The notes under the pieces were generated by a model. It had not been told where the DNA came from. It was given only the letters and a program-made list of their open reading frames with translations, and ran no database searches. A stretch of 64,000 nucleotides of DNA, from contig NZ_CP097322.1 of the NCBI RefSeq assembly GCF_023515955.1, forward strand, positions 1,054,001 to 1,118,000. The letters are read 5' to 3'. Shown here piece by piece: positions 61,578-64,000 of the stretch. The position numbers were made by a program, and so were the translations under genes. How positions within the stretch are numbered: the first letter of the stretch is position 1; each line of letters begins with the position of its first letter. The stretch comes from Streptomyces sp. RerS4. GTDB lineage: Bacteria > Actinomycetota > Actinomycetes > Streptomycetales > Streptomycetaceae.

Positions 61578-62297
61578 ATGACCGAGGAAGGCACACGACC
61601 GGCAGGACGGGCACAGCGGATGATTTCCGTCATATTCGATCTCGACGGCACCCTCGTGGACAGCGAACCGAACTACTACGAGTCGGGCCGCCGCACCCTG
61701 GAGCGGCACGGGGTCCCCGATTTCACCTGGGAGCAGCACTCCCGCTTCATCGGTATAGGCACCCTGGAGACGTTGGAGATCCTCAAGGAGCGCTACGCCC
61801 TGTCGGCCCCGGTGGAACAGCTCCTGGCGGAGCAGAACGCGGCCTACCTGGAACTGGCCCGTATCGCCACGCCGGCCTTCCCGCGGATGCGCGCCTTCGT
61901 GGAACGGCTGCACGCCGAGGGCGTCGCGATGGCGGTGGCGTCCGGTTCCTCGCGCGCGGCGATCGACGCGGTCCTGGCGGGCACCGGCCTGGACGCGCTG
62001 CTGACCACGGTGGTCTCCGCCGAGGAGGTCGCGCACGGCAAGCCGGCCCCGGACGTGTTCCTGGAGGCCGCCCGCCGGCTGGGCGTGCCGCCCGCCGACT
62101 GCGTGGTCGTCGAGGACGCGGCGCCCGGCGCGGTGGCCGCCCGCGCGGCGGGGATGGGCTGCGTGGCGGTCCCCTACGTCGCGGACACCGCCGGGGATCC
62201 GGCCTTCGCGTCCGCCGGGCTGCTCTTCGCGGGCGGCCAGGCGGAGTTCAGCGCGGAGGCGGCGTACGACTGGCTCAGCGCCCGCGGCGTCGCCTGA
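61578..62297 (+). CDS. HAD-superfamily hydrolase (phosphoglucomutase-like)
   Basis: A 239-residue (or 225 from ATG 61620) HAD enzyme. Motif I is VIFDLDGTLVDSEP, the Thr/Ser motif II lies in VASGSSRAAID, the Lys of motif III in HGKPAPDVF and motif IV in VVEDAAPGAVAARAAGM. It is closest in pattern to beta-phosphoglucomutase/CbbY-type phosphatases. Neither start has a good ribosome site; 61578 starts four bases after the Lrp stop and suggests coupling. Confidence 0.85.
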   Translation: MTEEGTRPAGRAQRMISVIFDLDGTLVDSEPNYYESGRRTLERHGVPDFTWEQHSRFIGIGTLETLEILKERYALSAPVEQLLAEQNAAYLELARIATPAFPRMRAFVERLHAEGVAMAVASGSSRAAIDAVLAGTGLDALLTTVVSAEEVAHGKPAPDVFLEAARRLGVPPADCVVVEDAAPGAVAARAAGMGCVAVPYVADTAGDPAFASAGLLFAGGQAEFSAEAAYDWLSARGVA

Positions 62298-62356
62298 GCC
62301 GCCGAGAGGGCTCGACGCGCGGGAAGATCCGGACGGCCCGGCGAGTTGGTAGAACC

Positions 62357-63469
62357 GTGAACGATATGGCGCGGGGCGCGGCGGATGCGGATACGGAAGC
62401 GGCGGATGTCGACGTGGTCGACGTGGTGGTCATCGGCGCCGGACAGGCGGGGCTGTCCAGCGCGTACCACCTGAGCCGGGCGGGGATCGACCACGTGGTC
62501 CTGGACCACGCGCCGCGCCCCGGCGGGGCCTGGCAGTTCCGCTGGCCCTCGCTGACCTACGGCAAGGTGCACGGGATGCACGCCCTGCCCGGCATGGAGC
62601 TGGTCGGCGCCGACCCGCTGCGGCCCTCGTCCGAGGTCATCGGCGCGTACTTCGCCGCCTACGAGGAACGCTTCGACCTGCGCGTACGCCGCCCCGTGGA
62701 CGTACGCGCCGTACGCGACGCGGGCGAGCGGCTGCGCGTGGAGACCTCGGCGGGGTCGTGGTCGGCGCGAGCGCTGATCAACGCCACCGGGACCTGGGAC
62801 CGGCCGTTCTGGCCGCGCTACCCGGGGCAGGAGCTGTTCCGGGGACGGCAGCTGCACACCGCGAACTACCCGGGGCCCGAGGAGTTCGCGGGCGCCCGGG
62901 TCGTCGTCGTGGGCGGCGGCTCCTCGGGCGTGCAACACCTGCTGGAGATCGCCGAGGTGGCGGCGGAGACCACCTGGGTGACCCGGCGGCCCCCGGTGTT
63001 CCGCGAGGGGCCGTTCGGCGAGGTCGAGGGCCGGGCGGCGGTGGCCCTGGTGGAGGAGCGGGTCCGGCGGGGACTGCCCCCGCGCAGCGTGGTCAGCGTG
63101 ACCGGGCTCGCCCTGACCGACGCCGTGCGGGGCGGGCTGGAGTCGGGGGTGCTGGACCGGCAGCCGATGTTCGACCGGCTCACCCCGACCGGCGTGGCCT
63201 GGGCGGACGGGCGTCGCGTGGACGCCGACGTGATCCTGTGGGCCACCGGATTCCGCGCCGCCGTCGACCACCTGGCGCCGCTGCGGCTGCGCGAGAGCGG
63301 GGGCGGCATCCGCGTGGAGGGAACCCGGGCGGCGCGCGACGAGCGCGTCCACCTGGTCGGCTACGGCCCCTCGGCCTCCACCATAGGCGCCAACCGCGCC
63401 GGCGCCGCCGCCGTACGCGACCTCCGCCGCCTCCTGACCACCCCGGCGCAGTCCCCGACCACGGCTTAG
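62357..63469 (+). CDS. Flavin-containing monooxygenase-like NAD(P)/FAD protein
   Basis: A 370-residue protein with FAD motif VVIGAGQAGLSSAYHL near residue 25, GGAWQFRWPSLTYGKVHGM near 56, NATGTWDRPFWP near 143 and NADPH motif VVVGGGSSGVQHLLEI near 180. The pattern resembles Baeyer-Villiger/N-hydroxylating monooxygenases in the compact CzcO-like form. Substrate unknown. The GTG start is at 62357; its stop overlaps that of the convergent gene. Confidence 0.82.
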   Translation: MNDMARGAADADTEAADVDVVDVVVIGAGQAGLSSAYHLSRAGIDHVVLDHAPRPGGAWQFRWPSLTYGKVHGMHALPGMELVGADPLRPSSEVIGAYFAAYEERFDLRVRRPVDVRAVRDAGERLRVETSAGSWSARALINATGTWDRPFWPRYPGQELFRGRQLHTANYPGPEEFAGARVVVVGGGSSGVQHLLEIAEVAAETTWVTRRPPVFREGPFGEVEGRAAVALVEERVRRGLPPRSVVSVTGLALTDAVRGGLESGVLDRQPMFDRLTPTGVAWADGRRVDADVILWATGFRAAVDHLAPLRLRESGGGIRVEGTRAARDERVHLVGYGPSASTIGANRAGAAAVRDLRRLLTTPAQSPTTA

Positions 63470-64000
63470 GGGGTGGCGGTCGGGGCGTCTGTCGGGAAGG
63501 TGCGGTCGGGGGTGTTCGCCTCGCGGGACTCGCGGTTCGCGTAGACGTACCCCACGCCGTCGAGGACCCGTAGCTCCGGCTCGGTCCAGTGTTCGTCGGG
63601 GCCGGGGACGAACACGTACTCCCGGCCGCGCTCGGCGTCGTAGACCGCCAGCGAGACGATGGCGTACAGCCAGTCGCCGATGTCCCCGAGCCCTTGCGCC
63701 GGGTGGTCTTCGGGCCCCTCGATCTGGATCACGTAGAAGCGGTCCTGGTGCCAGTACCCGCCGTTGTCCAGCATCCTGCCCTCCGCGACCGGTACGCCGT
63801 CCACCCACAGCCGCGCCAAGGCCGCGTTGTCGCGGAGCAGGAACACCGCCCTGTGGCGGTCGCCGGTGGTGAAGTCCACCTGGATCCCGTGCGGGGTCAC
63901 GAGGTCGACGAAGTCGCCGCACGCCCCGGGTGTCGGGCCGTAGCGGTGGTGCGGCGCCCCGTCGACCGGCGGCTCCGGCTCGTCCTGGGAGCAGATCTCG
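63466..64000 (-). CDS. Hypothetical protein, 5' part beyond the window end
   Basis: The frame is open to the last base on the minus strand, so the start is not in the window; the visible part is about 177 codons. It is rich in aromatic and acidic residues (NGGYWHQDRFYVIQIEGPEDHP, VFVPGPDEHWTEPE) and has no membrane helix in the visible part. No family was recognised. Its stop overlaps the monooxygenase stop within TTAG. Confidence 0.5.
   Translation of the reverse strand, partial: EICSQDEPEPPVDGAPHHRYGPTPGACGDFVDLVTPHGIQVDFTTGDRHRAVFLLRDNAALARLWVDGVPVAEGRMLDNGGYWHQDRFYVIQIEGPEDHPAQGLGDIGDWLYAIVSLAVYDAERGREYVFVPGPDEHWTEPELRVLDGVGYVYANRESREANTPDRTFPTDAPTATP

Overview
The window is high-GC actinobacterial chromosome, almost certainly Streptomyces. 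Third codon positions are G/C-rich, GTG starts and GTGA/ATGA stop-start overlaps are common, TTA codons are rare, and the gene set is typical of the genus (SARP regulator, MocR regulator, DUF305 lipoprotein, LVIVD protein, bacterial nitric oxide synthase, IS701-like cluster protein). No rRNA, tRNA or CRISPR array was recognised.

Region 1 (1-25.8 kb) is mixed core and accessory chromosome. It holds an M56 peptidase (cut by the window start), a PAP2 phosphatase, a TetR regulator with a candidate operator, secreted LVIVD and DUF305 proteins, a ferredoxin-NADP reductase, an M15-like secreted protein, a large exported propeller-amidohydrolase, an ArsR regulator beside an Old Yellow Enzyme with a palindromic operator, a BNR-repeat protein, uracil-DNA glycosylase, a CbiX-like protein, a lactonase next to a nitric oxide synthase, a FUSC exporter, a lipoprotein, UspA, an APC permease, a berberine-bridge-like flavoenzyme, an NDH-2-like enzyme and a GNAT acetyltransferase.

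Region 2 (26.0-32.9 kb, plus strand) holds a quinone oxidoreductase, an SRPBCC protein, an AMP-forming ligase, a NAD_binding_9 flavoenzyme resembling the aspartate N-oxygenase CreE, and an overlapping aspartase/fumarase-superfamily lyase resembling nitrosuccinate lyase CreD. Together the last two should make nitrous acid from aspartate. A 17-bp hairpin closes the unit. Region 3 (33.0-39.1 kb) is an overlapping nitrate set: NarK-type transporter, molybdopterin nitrate reductase and two FAD reductases. Region 4 (39.1-41.1 kb) is a 1.8-kb IS982-like element with a frameshifted transposase and a membrane-protein passenger. It sits in what looks like the loop of a large terminator hairpin.

Region 5 (41.1-57.2 kb) holds an MFS exporter, an AhpD-like protein facing a MocR regulator, and a leftward operon: class II DAHP synthase, EntA-like dehydrogenase, PhzD-like isochorismatase, PhzE-like ADIC synthase, a second AMP-forming ligase and a flavin hydroxylase. 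This is the route from chorismate to 3-hydroxyanthranilate. Upstream lie a WrbA-like quinone reductase, an IS701-derived protein lacking a catalytic Asp, and a SARP regulator. The two ligases of regions 2 and 5 are clear paralogues of nearly equal length, which ties the halves together. My main hypothesis is one split biosynthetic locus that makes an aminophenol acid (3-hydroxyanthranilate) and nitrous acid, aimed at a diazo or other N-N/N-O product. The flavin hydroxylase and SARP genes both appear frameshifted, from either decay or sequencing error.

Region 6 (57.3-64 kb) returns to general functions: histidine phosphatase, photolyase with an NAD(P)-binding partner, Lrp/AsnC regulator, HAD hydrolase, a flavin monooxygenase and a hypothetical gene cut by the window end.
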